DNA of 64,000 nucleotides. It comes from an uncultured Alistipes sp. (lineage in GTDB: Bacteria; Bacteroidota; Bacteroidia; Bacteroidales; Rikenellaceae). Position numbers and translations under genes: made by a program. The notes beneath the pieces were generated by a model. That model searched no databases, was not told the DNA's origin, and was given only the letters and a program-made list of their open reading frames with translations. The DNA lies in assembly GCA_947573795.1 (NCBI GenBank), contig CANPHE010000009.1, positions 16,008 through 80,007 of the forward strand, written 5' to 3'. How positions within the stretch are numbered: position 1 is the stretch's first letter; every line of letters starts with the position of its first letter. Below, piece after piece: positions 7,484-17,427 of this stretch.

Positions 7484-8352
7484 GATGTTGCGATTTCAAT
7501 GGTTGCAGATATTACGCCGCTTTCGGCGCTGAGGATTACGAGAAAAGAGCCTTGCAGACCGGAGAACAGCATCTTCGTGATCGACGTGCTGTCTCCTTTA
7601 TCGACCTGTATAGACGAGAGTCGGATATGCTCGGGCATTGTTCCGACTATTGCGGGGGAGTACGACAAAACGAGTTGCACGTCTCCGCTCATGTCCGCAT
7701 CTTCAAGGTCCGAGACGATCGTCTGAATTTCGCGGGCAGATGAGTCGAGTGCTACGCTATTATTTCCTCCGACTGCAAATGTCAAGGTCGCACGAATGCG
7801 ACGACGTTTTTCGAGGTTATCGAATCGTCGAGAAACAGCCCACTGGCTGACGACGACACTTGACGAGTTCCCGAAATCGTTCACGACCACAGGCAATTGT
7901 CGGTAATCTCTACTCCAGGACAATTCATCGTCGTCCTTGTTGTACGATATTTCATGTATCGACAAACTCGTGACATTCGGGATATCATCATCCACGACCC
8001 AAGCTTTCGCGTAAGCATGAAAGACGACACCTCCGATTTTTCGAACGTAGAATTCGGCCGGAATCAACGAGGAAAAAGCTCCGTCATCGATATGACCGAT
8101 AAAGACGACATGTCTGTTCCGATCGTATTTTTCGGCTATAGCCCGAAATTCGTCCATAGATATTCGAAGTTCCTCCTCATCCGTCTGAGGATTTGACCCA
8201 TAAGGAATGACGATCACCTCGGCGGCTGACGCGTTGATCGCGTTCTGGAAACGCCCGGCCTCCTCGTCGAAGATTTGGCTGGCATCGGCAACTTTTCTGT
8301 CGACGCCAGCCTGGCCGTAAGCGGCCGTCATCTTGTCGTAAATCTTCGGCAT
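7480..8352 (-). CDS. Tail-fibre or baseplate protein (third of three modular proteins)
   Basis: 290 aa. The N-terminus (MPKIYDKM followed by an Ala/Asp-rich segment ending INASAAEV) matches the N-terminus of the 680-aa neighbour (MPKIYGKM ending INAAAFEV), so both probably dock to the same place on the tail. The remainder is beta-rich and unrelated to the neighbour. This is what receptor-binding proteins with a shared anchor and variable tips look like. Exact role unknown. Confidence 0.72.
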   Translation of the reverse strand: MPKIYDKMTAAYGQAGVDRKVADASQIFDEEAGRFQNAINASAAEVIVIPYGSNPQTDEEELRISMDEFRAIAEKYDRNRHVVFIGHIDDGAFSSLIPAEFYVRKIGGVVFHAYAKAWVVDDDIPNVTSLSIHEISYNKDDDELSWSRDYRQLPVVVNDFGNSSSVVVSQWAVSRRFDNLEKRRRIRATLTFAVGGNNSVALDSSAREIQTIVSDLEDADMSGDVQLVLSYSPAIVGTMPEHIRLSSIQVDKGDSTSITKMLFSGLQGSFLVILSAESGVISATIEIATS

Positions 8353-8356
8353 TGCC

Positions 8357-8983
8357 CTATTTCGTTATCTGAATATTGATCGTTCCAGCATTCGGCTTGT
8401 TCTTCGAGCGGTAGCACTTGTAGGCAACCCCGTTTACGTTCACCTCGAAAGCCATGTTCACGTTCGGCGTTTCCTGGTAAAGATCGAATTCGAGACCTCC
8501 GGCCATCACCTCGGTGATAGACATCGAGTTGGGAACGCAAAGCCATACATAGGTGGCGTTCGATTCGGCGACGGGGATCGAGTACGACCCCACGGCCGTA
8601 TTGGTGAGAGCTTGTTTCACGAGTCCCGTGACGATAGCGGCCGTTATCTGCTCAGTGACTCCGTCTACCGCATGGCACCCGAAATACTTCGGATAGTAGG
8701 CGTTCACGGTCGCCGATGCGGTCTTCGTAACGCCTTTCACTACAGCCGTAAGGTTGTATGTCGTAGTCTCGGAGATCGAGTCTTTGACCGATCCGTCCGC
8801 CTTGGCTTCCGAAGTGAGCACCGTCGTGCCTTTCTTGATCGACAGCGACGTAGGAGTTTCGGCCTTGCCGTTGAAACGCGTCGCCCATGTCAGCGTGATC
8901 TCTTTCGATACCCCGCGCTCGATCACGGCCGGAGTGCGCGTAAGCGTCGCCGCCGTGTACTGCGTAAATAGCACTTGATTGAT
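8357..8983 (-). repeat. Direct repeat copy 1 (tail-fibre C-terminal module)
   Basis: About 627 bp nearly identical at nucleotide level to 10415-11041 and in the same orientation, 2058 bp apart. Most differences are silent or conservative, so the duplication is recent or is kept uniform by gene conversion. Outer edges were judged by eye. Confidence 0.85.
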
Positions 8984-10399
8984 ATCGTCGATATCCGACT
9001 GTTTGGCCAAACCATCGATCAGCAGCGGGTCGTGCTCCGAAACCTCGTCGGCGGCCTGAACCTTATAACGGCTCAGCTTTCCGGTTGCGTCGAGCTTGAA
9101 TTTCTTCTCGTAAATCCGAGCACCCGAAACAGATTCGATATTCGACCCGTAAGCGCCATCGACAGACAGAATATAGTAGCTGGTTGTTTCTGGTAAAACC
9201 GGTTCAGCATGCGCGTACGACGTTACGGCATACGTTTCCACACCGTCGTTGATCGTGATCCGAGGGAATGACCCGGCGGCCAGAAGGTCATGCGCGGCTT
9301 TGTTCGTGTCGTTCGTCGAAGTACCCGTAACCGGGCTGACTTGCAAGTCGTACTGCTCTGTGCTGCCGATTTTCTCCAGCACGCTGTCGGTGATTGATAG
9401 AGTTTCGTTGGTGTACGTCGCCTTAAACGAAATTTGGTAAACGGCATCGCTGATTTGCCCGATGCCGGTGACTAAATAATACGTTGTGCTTTCGCCTTCG
9501 ACGATCTCCGAACGCTGGATAGCTTCAGCCGCGAACGGCCATCCTATCGACTCTGAGTCGATGTAGTTGATACGAAGTTTGGTCCCTGTTGTGTTGGCGA
9601 CAATAGCTTCATGAGCTTCCGCGCTGCCTTGGGAACCCCCAAGCGACAAACTGTTTGAAGTACCGGTAATATGAATTACTAAGCCATTGGCAGCTGCATT
9701 TATGTTATGTCTGGCATTTTTTTGATATGCAGGCGATATCTCTGTTTCTTTATTAAATTTCACAGCGTACATATCCTCGAGTGGAATCGAGTGATATGGT
9801 TCGATATTACGCTCTGAAACATTGGTATATAACCCAGATCTCTGGTTATTATAAGTAACCCATAATCCTATATAACCATTAGTTACATTAGTGGACCTTG
9901 TAAAAACAACCTGTAATGCATCGGAGCCTTTAATAATTAGAAATTTTGCTTTTTTCAGTCTCGCAATATCATCATCGCTTAATGCGTGACCCGTATTCCC
10001 TTCTACGATGAACGTTTCCGATTCGTTATTGATCGAAACAGCCCCGATGCGTTCCCACGCATAGTTATCCGGATCGCCAAGAGCTGCTTTGTTCACCCAC
10101 ACGTACTCTTCGTGCGTGTTGTCGTCCGTCCCGTCGGGCGACGGAACAAGGTAAATCGTGCGCGCATCACCTGTTTCGGGTAGCGATGCGACGACCTGAA
10201 TGTTGAGTTGTGTGTCCACCGGAAGCGCATCCGACTTGATCTTGATCCGTCCGTCGGACCCGACCTCGAAGGCCGCAGCGTTGATCTGGCTCTGGAAAGA
10301 GCCAAGCGCGTCGTCTTTTACAGCGTCGGCATCTACGGCGACGGCATCTACTAAAGGATGCCCGTAGTCGGGAACCATTTTTCCATAAATTTTCGGCAT
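8357..10399 (-). CDS. Large modular tail-fibre-like protein
   Basis: 680 aa in three parts: an N-terminal docking segment shared with 7480-8352 (residues 1-45), a long beta-rich middle (about 50-470), and a C-terminal module of about 208 aa that is nearly identical to the end of 10415-11500. The C-terminal module contains an Ig-like stretch (LTRTPAVIERGVSKEITLTW) and ends NKPNAGTINIQITK. A hybrid of its two neighbours' ends is best explained by recombination among fibre genes. Probable virion surface protein involved in host contact. Confidence 0.8.
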   Translation of the reverse strand: MPKIYGKMVPDYGHPLVDAVAVDADAVKDDALGSFQSQINAAAFEVGSDGRIKIKSDALPVDTQLNIQVVASLPETGDARTIYLVPSPDGTDDNTHEEYVWVNKAALGDPDNYAWERIGAVSINNESETFIVEGNTGHALSDDDIARLKKAKFLIIKGSDALQVVFTRSTNVTNGYIGLWVTYNNQRSGLYTNVSERNIEPYHSIPLEDMYAVKFNKETEISPAYQKNARHNINAAANGLVIHITGTSNSLSLGGSQGSAEAHEAIVANTTGTKLRINYIDSESIGWPFAAEAIQRSEIVEGESTTYYLVTGIGQISDAVYQISFKATYTNETLSITDSVLEKIGSTEQYDLQVSPVTGTSTNDTNKAAHDLLAAGSFPRITINDGVETYAVTSYAHAEPVLPETTSYYILSVDGAYGSNIESVSGARIYEKKFKLDATGKLSRYKVQAADEVSEHDPLLIDGLAKQSDIDDINQVLFTQYTAATLTRTPAVIERGVSKEITLTWATRFNGKAETPTSLSIKKGTTVLTSEAKADGSVKDSISETTTYNLTAVVKGVTKTASATVNAYYPKYFGCHAVDGVTEQITAAIVTGLVKQALTNTAVGSYSIPVAESNATYVWLCVPNSMSITEVMAGGLEFDLYQETPNVNMAFEVNVNGVAYKCYRSKNKPNAGTINIQITK

Positions 10400-10414
10400 A
10401 ACAATAAATTTTAA

Positions 10415-11041
10415 TTATTTGACTATTTGAATATTGACCACTCCGGCATTCGGCTTATTCTTCGAGCGGTAGCACTTGTAGGCAACCCCGTTTACGCTCA
10501 CCTCGAAAGCCATGTTCACGTTCGGCGTTTCCTGGTAAAGATCGAATTCGAGACCTCCGGCCATCACCTCGGTGATAGACATCGAGTTGGGAACGCAAAG
10601 CCATACATAGGTGGCGTTCGATTCGGCGACGGGGATCGAGTACGACCCGACGACCGTATTGGTGAGAGCCTGTTTCACGAGTCCCGTGACGATAGCGGCC
10701 GTTATCTGCTCGGTAACTCCGTCTACCGCATGGCACCCGAAATACTTCGGATAGTAGGCATTGACCGTCGCCGAGGCTGTTTTCGTGACGCCTTTCACTA
10801 CAGCCGTAAGGTTGTATATCGTAGTCTCGGAAATCGTGTCTTTGACCGTACCGTCCGCCTTAGCCTCCGAAGTGAGCACCGTCGCGTCTTTCTTGATCGA
10901 CAGCGACGTAGGAGTTTCGGCCTTGCCGTTGAAACGTGTCGTCCATGTCAGCGTGATCTCTTTCGATACCCCGCGCTCGATCACGGCCGGAGTGCGCGTA
11001 AGCGTCGCCGTTGTGTACTGCGTAAACAGCACCGTGTTGAT
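10415..11041 (-). repeat. Direct repeat copy 2 (tail-fibre C-terminal module)
   Basis: Partner of 8357-8983. Similarity falls off upstream of the codons for VLFTQYT, which is where the two proteins diverge. The extreme 3' ends also differ (GTINIQITK versus GVVNIQIVK). Confidence 0.85.
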
Positions 11042-11500
11042 TTCGACGAGCTCTCGCGTCACAGCAGCCTGCGACATGGCCGCATCGGTCCGGTCACCGG
11101 GTTCCTGGACGAGTTCTATCGAGCCGCCGCCTTCGAGCATTCGCCAATTCGCAGCCTTCACGAACTCCTCGGCCGATGCCTCGCCAGCGAACTGTCGCGT
11201 CTGCCATCCGTTCGCGCCCTTGAACGTGAGAACTACGCCGTCGGCTACCGCCTCGGTAATTCCGGCATTGATAATTGCGGACGCCGCTTCGACGATACTG
11301 CCGAAGCTCTTGTCGGTCGACAGCATTCGGTTGACATTATAGACGGCATCGGCCGCGACGTCTACCCATTCGCAATCGAAATCTCGATCGCTTTTCTTCG
11401 CGAGGACCTGCCCGGTCGTACCTCCGGGAGGAACTCCGACGCCGTCACGGCCGACACTGGTGCCGACTCCTACGCATACATGAATGTCTCTACCCGCCAT
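10415..11500 (-). CDS. Tail-fibre-like protein with duplicated C-terminal module
   Basis: 361 aa. The N-terminal part has the phage-fibre signature GGTTGQVLAKKSDRDFDCEW, typical of triple-helical or beta-prism fibre shafts, then a helical linker to about residue 150. The last 208 residues are the module shared with the 680-aa protein. It is the first of the three fibre-like genes in the transcript and follows the small gene 11502-11894 with one base between stop and start. Probable receptor-binding or baseplate fibre. Confidence 0.8.
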   Translation of the reverse strand: MAGRDIHVCVGVGTSVGRDGVGVPPGGTTGQVLAKKSDRDFDCEWVDVAADAVYNVNRMLSTDKSFGSIVEAASAIINAGITEAVADGVVLTFKGANGWQTRQFAGEASAEEFVKAANWRMLEGGGSIELVQEPGDRTDAAMSQAAVTRELVEINTVLFTQYTTATLTRTPAVIERGVSKEITLTWTTRFNGKAETPTSLSIKKDATVLTSEAKADGTVKDTISETTIYNLTAVVKGVTKTASATVNAYYPKYFGCHAVDGVTEQITAAIVTGLVKQALTNTVVGSYSIPVAESNATYVWLCVPNSMSITEVMAGGLEFDLYQETPNVNMAFEVSVNGVAYKCYRSKNKPNAGVVNIQIVK

Positions 11501-11501
11501 G

Positions 11502-11894
11502 CTATCTCAGTTTTACGACTCGACCGATCACCGTTTCGGCAATATCCATCCACTCTTCTGTCGATAGGAAGATCGCCAGCGTTAATTCCCCGGGCGACAG
11601 CCGTGCGGTTGCGGCGCGGTCGACGTTAAAATAGAACGCGTTGTTCGCCGCGGCGCGGCGTTCCACGACAAAGTCGTCGCCCTCCTCGGACGGCACGCCT
11701 CCTCGCAACCTGTCGCCGAGAGGCGTTGTCGAAACTTGACATCGAACGCCCAGTCCGGTTATGTCCATCGGCTCACCATCGCAGCCGGTATCTTCGCCGC
11801 AACCGCATGCGGCGATACGACCGTCAGCCCTACGATAGATCATTACGGTAACGCCGAAGCTCTCTCCGGCGATGATCTCTATCTTGTTATTCAT
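11502..11894 (-). CDS. Small tail or baseplate protein of unknown function
   Basis: 130 aa, beta-rich, with a Cys-rich loop (CGCGEDTGCDGE) near residues 30-42 that could bind metal or be disulfide-linked. Its start overlaps the end of the 951-aa tail protein by eight bases. Small proteins between the distal tail protein and the first fibre often act as fibre adaptors or chaperones. Not recognised as a family. Confidence 0.72.
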   Translation of the reverse strand: MNNKIEIIAGESFGVTVMIYRRADGRIAACGCGEDTGCDGEPMDITGLGVRCQVSTTPLGDRLRGGVPSEEGDDFVVERRAAANNAFYFNVDRAATARLSPGELTLAIFLSTEEWMDIAETVIGRVVKLR

Positions 11895-14742
11895 ATTTGT
11901 TCACGGATTTCGTCAAACAATTCTCCTCGAACGACAGGCAGTACAGCTCGCGCCGTAAACCGTCGTTCGACAGTCCCAGTGCATAGACTTTCTCGCCGCA
12001 TACTGCCACCCCGTACACTACCGGTAGTGAGATATGATAGTTCTTCCGACTCTTCGTGTCGACGCACCAGACCTCGCGCACCGCAGCTGACATCGTACGG
12101 CGCACAGTCCACGCAGCGATCTGATTGTTGCACACTACGTCATCGATCACGCCCGATCCGTCGTATAGGCCATACGACACGCTCGTAGCGTGCAGCTTCA
12201 GCCCATAACGATAGCCGATATCGAGGATGCGATCTTCGCCGACCAGCTTCAGAAGCAACGTATCGGATATGTTCAGCGCCGGCCACTGATCGTTCGATAC
12301 GGGATCGCTAGGGTCGTTCACCGCCAGCAGCGTATCGGACGCATGAAGCTCGTAACTATGCCACCAGGTCGAGTCGGTAAGGTCGTCTACCAAGACATAG
12401 CCGTTGGCCATCAACAACAGACGAGTCGCCACTGCCTCGAATTCTTCGAGGGTCAACAACTCCATATCCTTCGAGAATACGGTGACGGTAGTTTTCCCGG
12501 GGGTCTTCTCGGTGTCGAACGACACCCACACCCCGCGGTCGGCGTCGTAGATCGCCGTTGCGAAGTTCAGCGCATCGGAGTACTCCGACGCCACGGTCGA
12601 CAGCACCCCGCCCACGTTGTCTATGGCATAGAGTTCGTTCGTGTCGACGATCTGCACGGCAACCGAACCGTAACCCTTGCGGATATCGATCTGCTCGCCT
12701 CTATAACCTAATATCGCCGGCTTCCCGATCACCGTATCGTAAAGCCATACCTGCGACACCCCGTCTTCGGGGCCTACGAGGAGTACCAGTACGTCGTTCA
12801 GCGAGGCTTTGATATGCGGCTTGTTGGCGAACGATTCAGCAACATGCCATTTGAAGGGCTCGACGTAACGCGTCGTGTCGAGCAGTTCGCGCAACTGAAC
12901 TTTGTAGATTTGCCGCGACGCGAGCAACTCCAGCGAGTTGATGTAGTAGACTGCTTTCGTGAACTTGTAATCGGCGAACAACGTATTCATATCGACCCCC
13001 TCGGGGCATCGCAGTTCGCCGTAGAGCTGTCGCGCGATGTTCGATCGCAGGCGGCGGATATCGTCGGTCAGAATACCCATCAGTGTGCCGCGCTCTACGG
13101 GCGCTACCCATCGTTCGATAGGTGTTTCGTCTGCGTTGATAAGTACGGTCGGGATGATCGTCTTTGCATCGGCGACATGTCCTCCGTCGCGGGTAGGGAT
13201 CGACCATTTGCAATCCGCCGATCCGCTGCCGATTTCCAAGGTCAACCCCTTCATGTCGGACGTCGCTTCTCCTTCGCGGCCCTCCATCTCGATCTCGGCA
13301 ATAAATAGTCGGATAGTTCTGCCTGCGGCAATCGTCTCATCCGTGCGATCAAAGAAAGATGCGAGTCCGAGCGTTACCGTACCGTCTTGCGTCGATACGA
13401 TATCGGGAATATTTGTGATTTCGAAATCGAATTTCTGATTCTCCAGATTTTTATACGGATAATAATCTGTCGCCGATTCTTCTGACTTCGATATCTTCGT
13501 TTTGGGTAGATCATCCGACGACGATACCCATTTTTTTTGTTCGAGATTCCAAAACCGCACCGTCGCACCCGATTTGCAGAACGGGGCGACGCGTACCCAT
13601 ATATCGTATGTTGAACCGTTGTATATCGTCTCCGATAACGAGACGGTTGCCGACCGTCCCGGAATCACGTTCGACATATCGAGGCGCGCCCATCCTCCGG
13701 GGAACAGCTGTTCACCGGGTAGTAATCCGCCCAAAATCGTTCTGAACAGTGCTCGATCTTTAAAGAAACGACGCGACGCGTTGAACGTCAACCAGTTATC
13801 CGCCAGGTAATACAATTCGTTCTCGTCGATATCATCCACATCTACCGACACCTCGGCGCTCTTATAAGGAGCAAGGAGATTCAATTCGGTCGACGAGTTC
13901 ATGTCGCATCCGCCCTTCCAGAACTCGCGGATCAGCGGCTCCGGAGTCCCGCCTCCGGGCGGGGTTCCGTCGTCGAGCAACCACGGGCGGCGGTAGTCGC
14001 GCAGCGACATGATACGGCGGATGTGGAACTGCCCGCCGGCCTGGAAGACCTGCGCGTTGAAAGTCTGCGAGCAGATTTCCAGGATGTCGCGCCATGTTGC
14101 CTCGGGCTTCGTCCGGTAGATGCGGGCCGTATCGATGCAGATCGAGAAGAACGACGGCGCAGCCTCGGCCGACTGATCATCGATCAGCCCCGTCCATTCG
14201 ATGCACGGCATGTCGAGGCCGAGCAGCTCGAACAGCTGGGTATAGAGGTAGTAGAGCGAGTGCACGCCCGTATATTTCGCACCGAGCGCATTGCGGAAGG
14301 GTATCGCGTTGAGAATCGAAAGCCCGTCGGTCGCCGATATCGTCACGACGTACGGCGGACGTGCGAAGCTCTCCTTGTAGCTGTTCGCGGACAGGAAGCC
14401 GCGCCACAGGAATCGCTTCTCGGGGTTGCCCTGAGCATCGTCGCGATACTCGTAGATCGTCATGCGGAACTGCCGCGGGTCGGTCGTGAACAGATCGAGA
14501 TAGGCCATGTCGTCGACACACAGCACTTTCAGCGTCACCGTACTACCCTTCACGGCCGTATACTCGGCATCGTCCGTGCCGCCCCATTTGATGGTAAAGA
14601 CGTCCGAATAGGGACGCATCCGGTGCACCGTAGCATCGGTCTCGGCCACGGCACCGCGCTCTTCGATTTCGATGCGGTAGAGCAACCGCCCGCGCATCTT
14701 CGATCGATACTCGCAAAGATATTTCAAGCCGTATGCCGCCAT
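11887..14742 (-). CDS. Large tail-tip protein (central hub-like)
   Basis: 951 aa, directly downstream of the tape measure gene, where siphophages encode distal-tail and hub proteins. The first part (about 1-350) has a beta-rich tail-fold appearance (GLKYLCEYRSKMRGRLLYRIEI, read in two pieces). The middle has a DNA-condensed pattern of beta strands, and the last 350 residues contain repeated four-strand units that resemble beta-propeller blades. It shares the last base of the tape measure stop region (14742). Assigned to the tail tip by synteny and size; no enzymatic motif seen. Confidence 0.78.
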   Translation of the reverse strand: MAAYGLKYLCEYRSKMRGRLLYRIEIEERGAVAETDATVHRMRPYSDVFTIKWGGTDDAEYTAVKGSTVTLKVLCVDDMAYLDLFTTDPRQFRMTIYEYRDDAQGNPEKRFLWRGFLSANSYKESFARPPYVVTISATDGLSILNAIPFRNALGAKYTGVHSLYYLYTQLFELLGLDMPCIEWTGLIDDQSAEAAPSFFSICIDTARIYRTKPEATWRDILEICSQTFNAQVFQAGGQFHIRRIMSLRDYRRPWLLDDGTPPGGGTPEPLIREFWKGGCDMNSSTELNLLAPYKSAEVSVDVDDIDENELYYLADNWLTFNASRRFFKDRALFRTILGGLLPGEQLFPGGWARLDMSNVIPGRSATVSLSETIYNGSTYDIWVRVAPFCKSGATVRFWNLEQKKWVSSSDDLPKTKISKSEESATDYYPYKNLENQKFDFEITNIPDIVSTQDGTVTLGLASFFDRTDETIAAGRTIRLFIAEIEMEGREGEATSDMKGLTLEIGSGSADCKWSIPTRDGGHVADAKTIIPTVLINADETPIERWVAPVERGTLMGILTDDIRRLRSNIARQLYGELRCPEGVDMNTLFADYKFTKAVYYINSLELLASRQIYKVQLRELLDTTRYVEPFKWHVAESFANKPHIKASLNDVLVLLVGPEDGVSQVWLYDTVIGKPAILGYRGEQIDIRKGYGSVAVQIVDTNELYAIDNVGGVLSTVASEYSDALNFATAIYDADRGVWVSFDTEKTPGKTTVTVFSKDMELLTLEEFEAVATRLLLMANGYVLVDDLTDSTWWHSYELHASDTLLAVNDPSDPVSNDQWPALNISDTLLLKLVGEDRILDIGYRYGLKLHATSVSYGLYDGSGVIDDVVCNNQIAAWTVRRTMSAAVREVWCVDTKSRKNYHISLPVVYGVAVCGEKVYALGLSNDGLRRELYCLSFEENCLTKSVNKYE

Positions 14743-17126
14743 TATGCCAGAGCGTTTACATAGGTTATGCGCGCATCTTCGCGTCGGATGGACAGAAGAA
14801 GATCGGAGCCGCTGAGGCGGAATTCTCCGCCGACGAACTCGATGGCCTGACGCCCCAGTCCGTACTGGCGCAACTTCGACAGCGGGGCGATTACTTCGGG
14901 GTCGCTTCCGGCGCCCTTGTTGTCGCCCACGAGCGCCATCGTCGGGCCGTAGGCCAGACCTCCGTTCGCCAGTGCTACACCCTTGCTCGCACGTTTGTTG
15001 AAGGCGCTAATCAATGCAGTTCCGGCCGCGATGGCGGCGATACCGGCGAGAATGCCAGTCACTGGATTTGACCACAATTGCTTAGCCGTTTTCTTCAGAA
15101 TTAGCATTTGGGCAGAAATCGTCACCATCATCTTTCCGAGGTTCACCAAGAATTGTCCGATCACTTTACCGAATGAGGCCAGCAGGTCGTCGAATGTACT
15201 GTCGCCTGCGAAAATACTACCGAGGCCTTCGCCGATAGATATCGCCAAGTCTGAAAATGCAGCCTGAATCACAGCCGATATTTCCTGTATCTGACTGACC
15301 AGATTAGTCACATATTCTTTCTTAGCTTGTTCGAACTGGAGCAAAGAAGTAGAAGTATATGGTTTTAAAACATCTTGAGGAGATTCGAGGTTATCCGAAG
15401 ACAATACATTCGACGAAGGCTTCATGGATAACGACTTGTAAAATAACTCCGATTCGGCTTTTTGCAAAGCAGCAGTGTATTGCGAAAACTCCTTAGCCAG
15501 TCCGCGCAGTCGTCTAACCTTTTCCCTCTGTTTCTCGATTATGTCGTCCGAAAATCCCCAAGATAGCCCGAGACCTTCATCTCGACCGCCCTGTATATGA
15601 TCGAGATACGATTTTGTAACTTTAAGCTCCTTATTAATTTTCCGAACCTGCTCTACATCGGTAGCTTTGTTCTTGGCTTTTTCTAATTTGGAAATCTGCT
15701 TTTGAATAGCTTCGATAAGCCCGAGAGACGAGGCATTTGAGATATCATTCAATTTGGTTTTGAGCCGGTCAAGTTCGTCGTTGATCGCAACGATTTCGGC
15801 CTTAGATTTCGCCGCCAGCTTTTTTTTCTCGAGTTGTTCTATTTGAGATTTCAAATCGCTGATAAGGCCTACTTCGCTTTCGTCTACAACCGTAATCGGA
15901 GTTATCGACTTTTGATACTTAAGAGCTTCATCGATAGCCTTAACCATCTCATACGAGTATTGCAGTTCGGCATTCGCTTTTTCTTTATCCTTTTTATAGC
16001 CAGCGAATCCCATTACGTAAGCAGGGATGTAGTCGGCTTTGAACGGATTAAGGCGCTCGGATGCCCGATTATATCGATCGAGAGCGGCCTGGTTTCGGGC
16101 CATATATTCAGCGCGGCGCCGTTCAAGCTCCTTGATAGACACCTCGCTATCGATCAATTTCTTAGCCTCTTTCGATATCCGATTGAACGACGCTTTCTCG
16201 ATCGATTTGTTCATGGCATAAACTGCGCCCGTTGCGGCAGCCAATACCGCGACAGCAGCCCCCAGCGGAGATATTACAGCCGCTAATGCCGAGGCTAAAT
16301 AAGGCAAAGAAAGTGCAAGTATTCTAATCGTGAGCGCCGCAGGTCCAGCGACCGCAGCAAGTCCGGCAATGACGGTAATGACAATCTTCGTTGCTGGAGG
16401 TGTTTTCTGAAAATCAATGACCAGTTCTTTAAGCCATTTCGATATACTCTGAATGATCGGCATCAACACCTTTCCGAACTCCTCAGCGAGGTCACCCACG
16501 GCACCTTTCAATTGCTGCATCGGACCCAGTCCGGTATCAGCCGCAGCCTCGGCGAATCCTTTGTATTTGCTGAGGACAAAATCAATCGCGGCGCCCGCCT
16601 TCAACTGTGCAGCAGTAAATTGCTTAATCTCCCCGATTGATTCTCCCAATTCGCCGGTAGTACCGGTTAACGAACTGTTCAGATATTTCACGGCGCTTTC
16701 GAAAGATATACTATCGACAGCCGAGGACAGCTGCGCAGCAGCTTCTATAATACGGTATATCTGGCCCTCGGTACGACCTGCTCCAGCCAGAAAGGCCTGC
16801 TGAGCGATAATATCCTCATCACCGAACAGCGACCGCGATTGCAATTCACTCGCCGACATCAACAGACGTTGCTGCACATCCTGCCGACCTTTCAGCGCAA
16901 CGAGTAGTTTCCGTTCGGCCTTCAACTGCTTATCGGCAGCCGACACCGCAACCCCCGCCGCGAGGGTCAGCGGGGCAGTGACGTATTTCGACCAGGCCAT
17001 TCCGAACGTCTTCAAATCCCTCTGAAGCAGGTACAGCTTTTTCCGAACCGACGTAGCCATCTTCTCAGCCTCGACGGTATCGAAGCCAAGCTTGATGAAA
17101 AGTTCGGCTATTTTCTTTTTTGCCAT
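14742..17126 (-). CDS. Tail tape measure protein
   Basis: 794 aa. The start MAKKKIAELFIKLG at 17126 is preferred over a long upstream frame that overlaps the chaperone gene out of phase. The protein shows the classic layout: a charged helical N-terminus, Ala-rich hydrophobic segments around residues 255-320 (VITVIAGLAAVAGPAALTIR) and long coiled coils after about 420. It sets tail length during assembly and may be ejected with the DNA. At 794 aa the predicted tail is about 120 nm, using the usual 1.5 Angstrom per residue rule. Confidence 0.9.
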   Translation of the reverse strand: MAKKKIAELFIKLGFDTVEAEKMATSVRKKLYLLQRDLKTFGMAWSKYVTAPLTLAAGVAVSAADKQLKAERKLLVALKGRQDVQQRLLMSASELQSRSLFGDEDIIAQQAFLAGAGRTEGQIYRIIEAAAQLSSAVDSISFESAVKYLNSSLTGTTGELGESIGEIKQFTAAQLKAGAAIDFVLSKYKGFAEAAADTGLGPMQQLKGAVGDLAEEFGKVLMPIIQSISKWLKELVIDFQKTPPATKIVITVIAGLAAVAGPAALTIRILALSLPYLASALAAVISPLGAAVAVLAAATGAVYAMNKSIEKASFNRISKEAKKLIDSEVSIKELERRRAEYMARNQAALDRYNRASERLNPFKADYIPAYVMGFAGYKKDKEKANAELQYSYEMVKAIDEALKYQKSITPITVVDESEVGLISDLKSQIEQLEKKKLAAKSKAEIVAINDELDRLKTKLNDISNASSLGLIEAIQKQISKLEKAKNKATDVEQVRKINKELKVTKSYLDHIQGGRDEGLGLSWGFSDDIIEKQREKVRRLRGLAKEFSQYTAALQKAESELFYKSLSMKPSSNVLSSDNLESPQDVLKPYTSTSLLQFEQAKKEYVTNLVSQIQEISAVIQAAFSDLAISIGEGLGSIFAGDSTFDDLLASFGKVIGQFLVNLGKMMVTISAQMLILKKTAKQLWSNPVTGILAGIAAIAAGTALISAFNKRASKGVALANGGLAYGPTMALVGDNKGAGSDPEVIAPLSKLRQYGLGRQAIEFVGGEFRLSGSDLLLSIRREDARITYVNALA

Positions 17127-17419
17127 GATTCGAATTTTTTTACGGTTTCGAGCGCATCGGAACGCATCTGCTCTAACTCTTTGCGGGAGGTACGGCGGCG
17201 CTGCGCCCGAGGCTTCTCGTCCCACGGCAGGGGCAGGACCTCCGCAGGGCCTTGCCCTTTGAGGTCGACGAGCCCCGACAGCGCTACGAAACTGGCCCAC
17301 CGCTGGATATTCATCGCAGTGCGATAGTCGTCCTCACGCCGCCGCATGAACCCCTGTTCGGCCGCGTCGAACTCTGCGAGGGTCATATCGTCGAACTCCG
17401 AGGGGGCAAGCCCCATCAT
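17108..17419 (-). CDS. Tail assembly chaperone, second part (GT-like)
   Basis: 103 aa. The sequence MMGLAPSEFDDMTLAEFDAA matches the LG-x-P-x-EF-x-x-MT pattern of GT-type and GTA tail chaperones, normally followed by a basic helical tail as here. Upstream of the ATG the frame stays open and reads YRRLYAVGVG, which fits the family better than starting at the Met. This suggests expression at least partly as a -1 frameshift fusion with 17428-17841, as in lambda G/GT. The end overlaps the tape measure start by 19 bases. Confidence 0.78.
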   Translation of the reverse strand: MMGLAPSEFDDMTLAEFDAAEQGFMRRREDDYRTAMNIQRWASFVALSGLVDLKGQGPAEVLPLPWDEKPRAQRRRTSRKELEQMRSDALETVKKFESWQKRK

Positions 17420-17427
17420 TCCGACGC

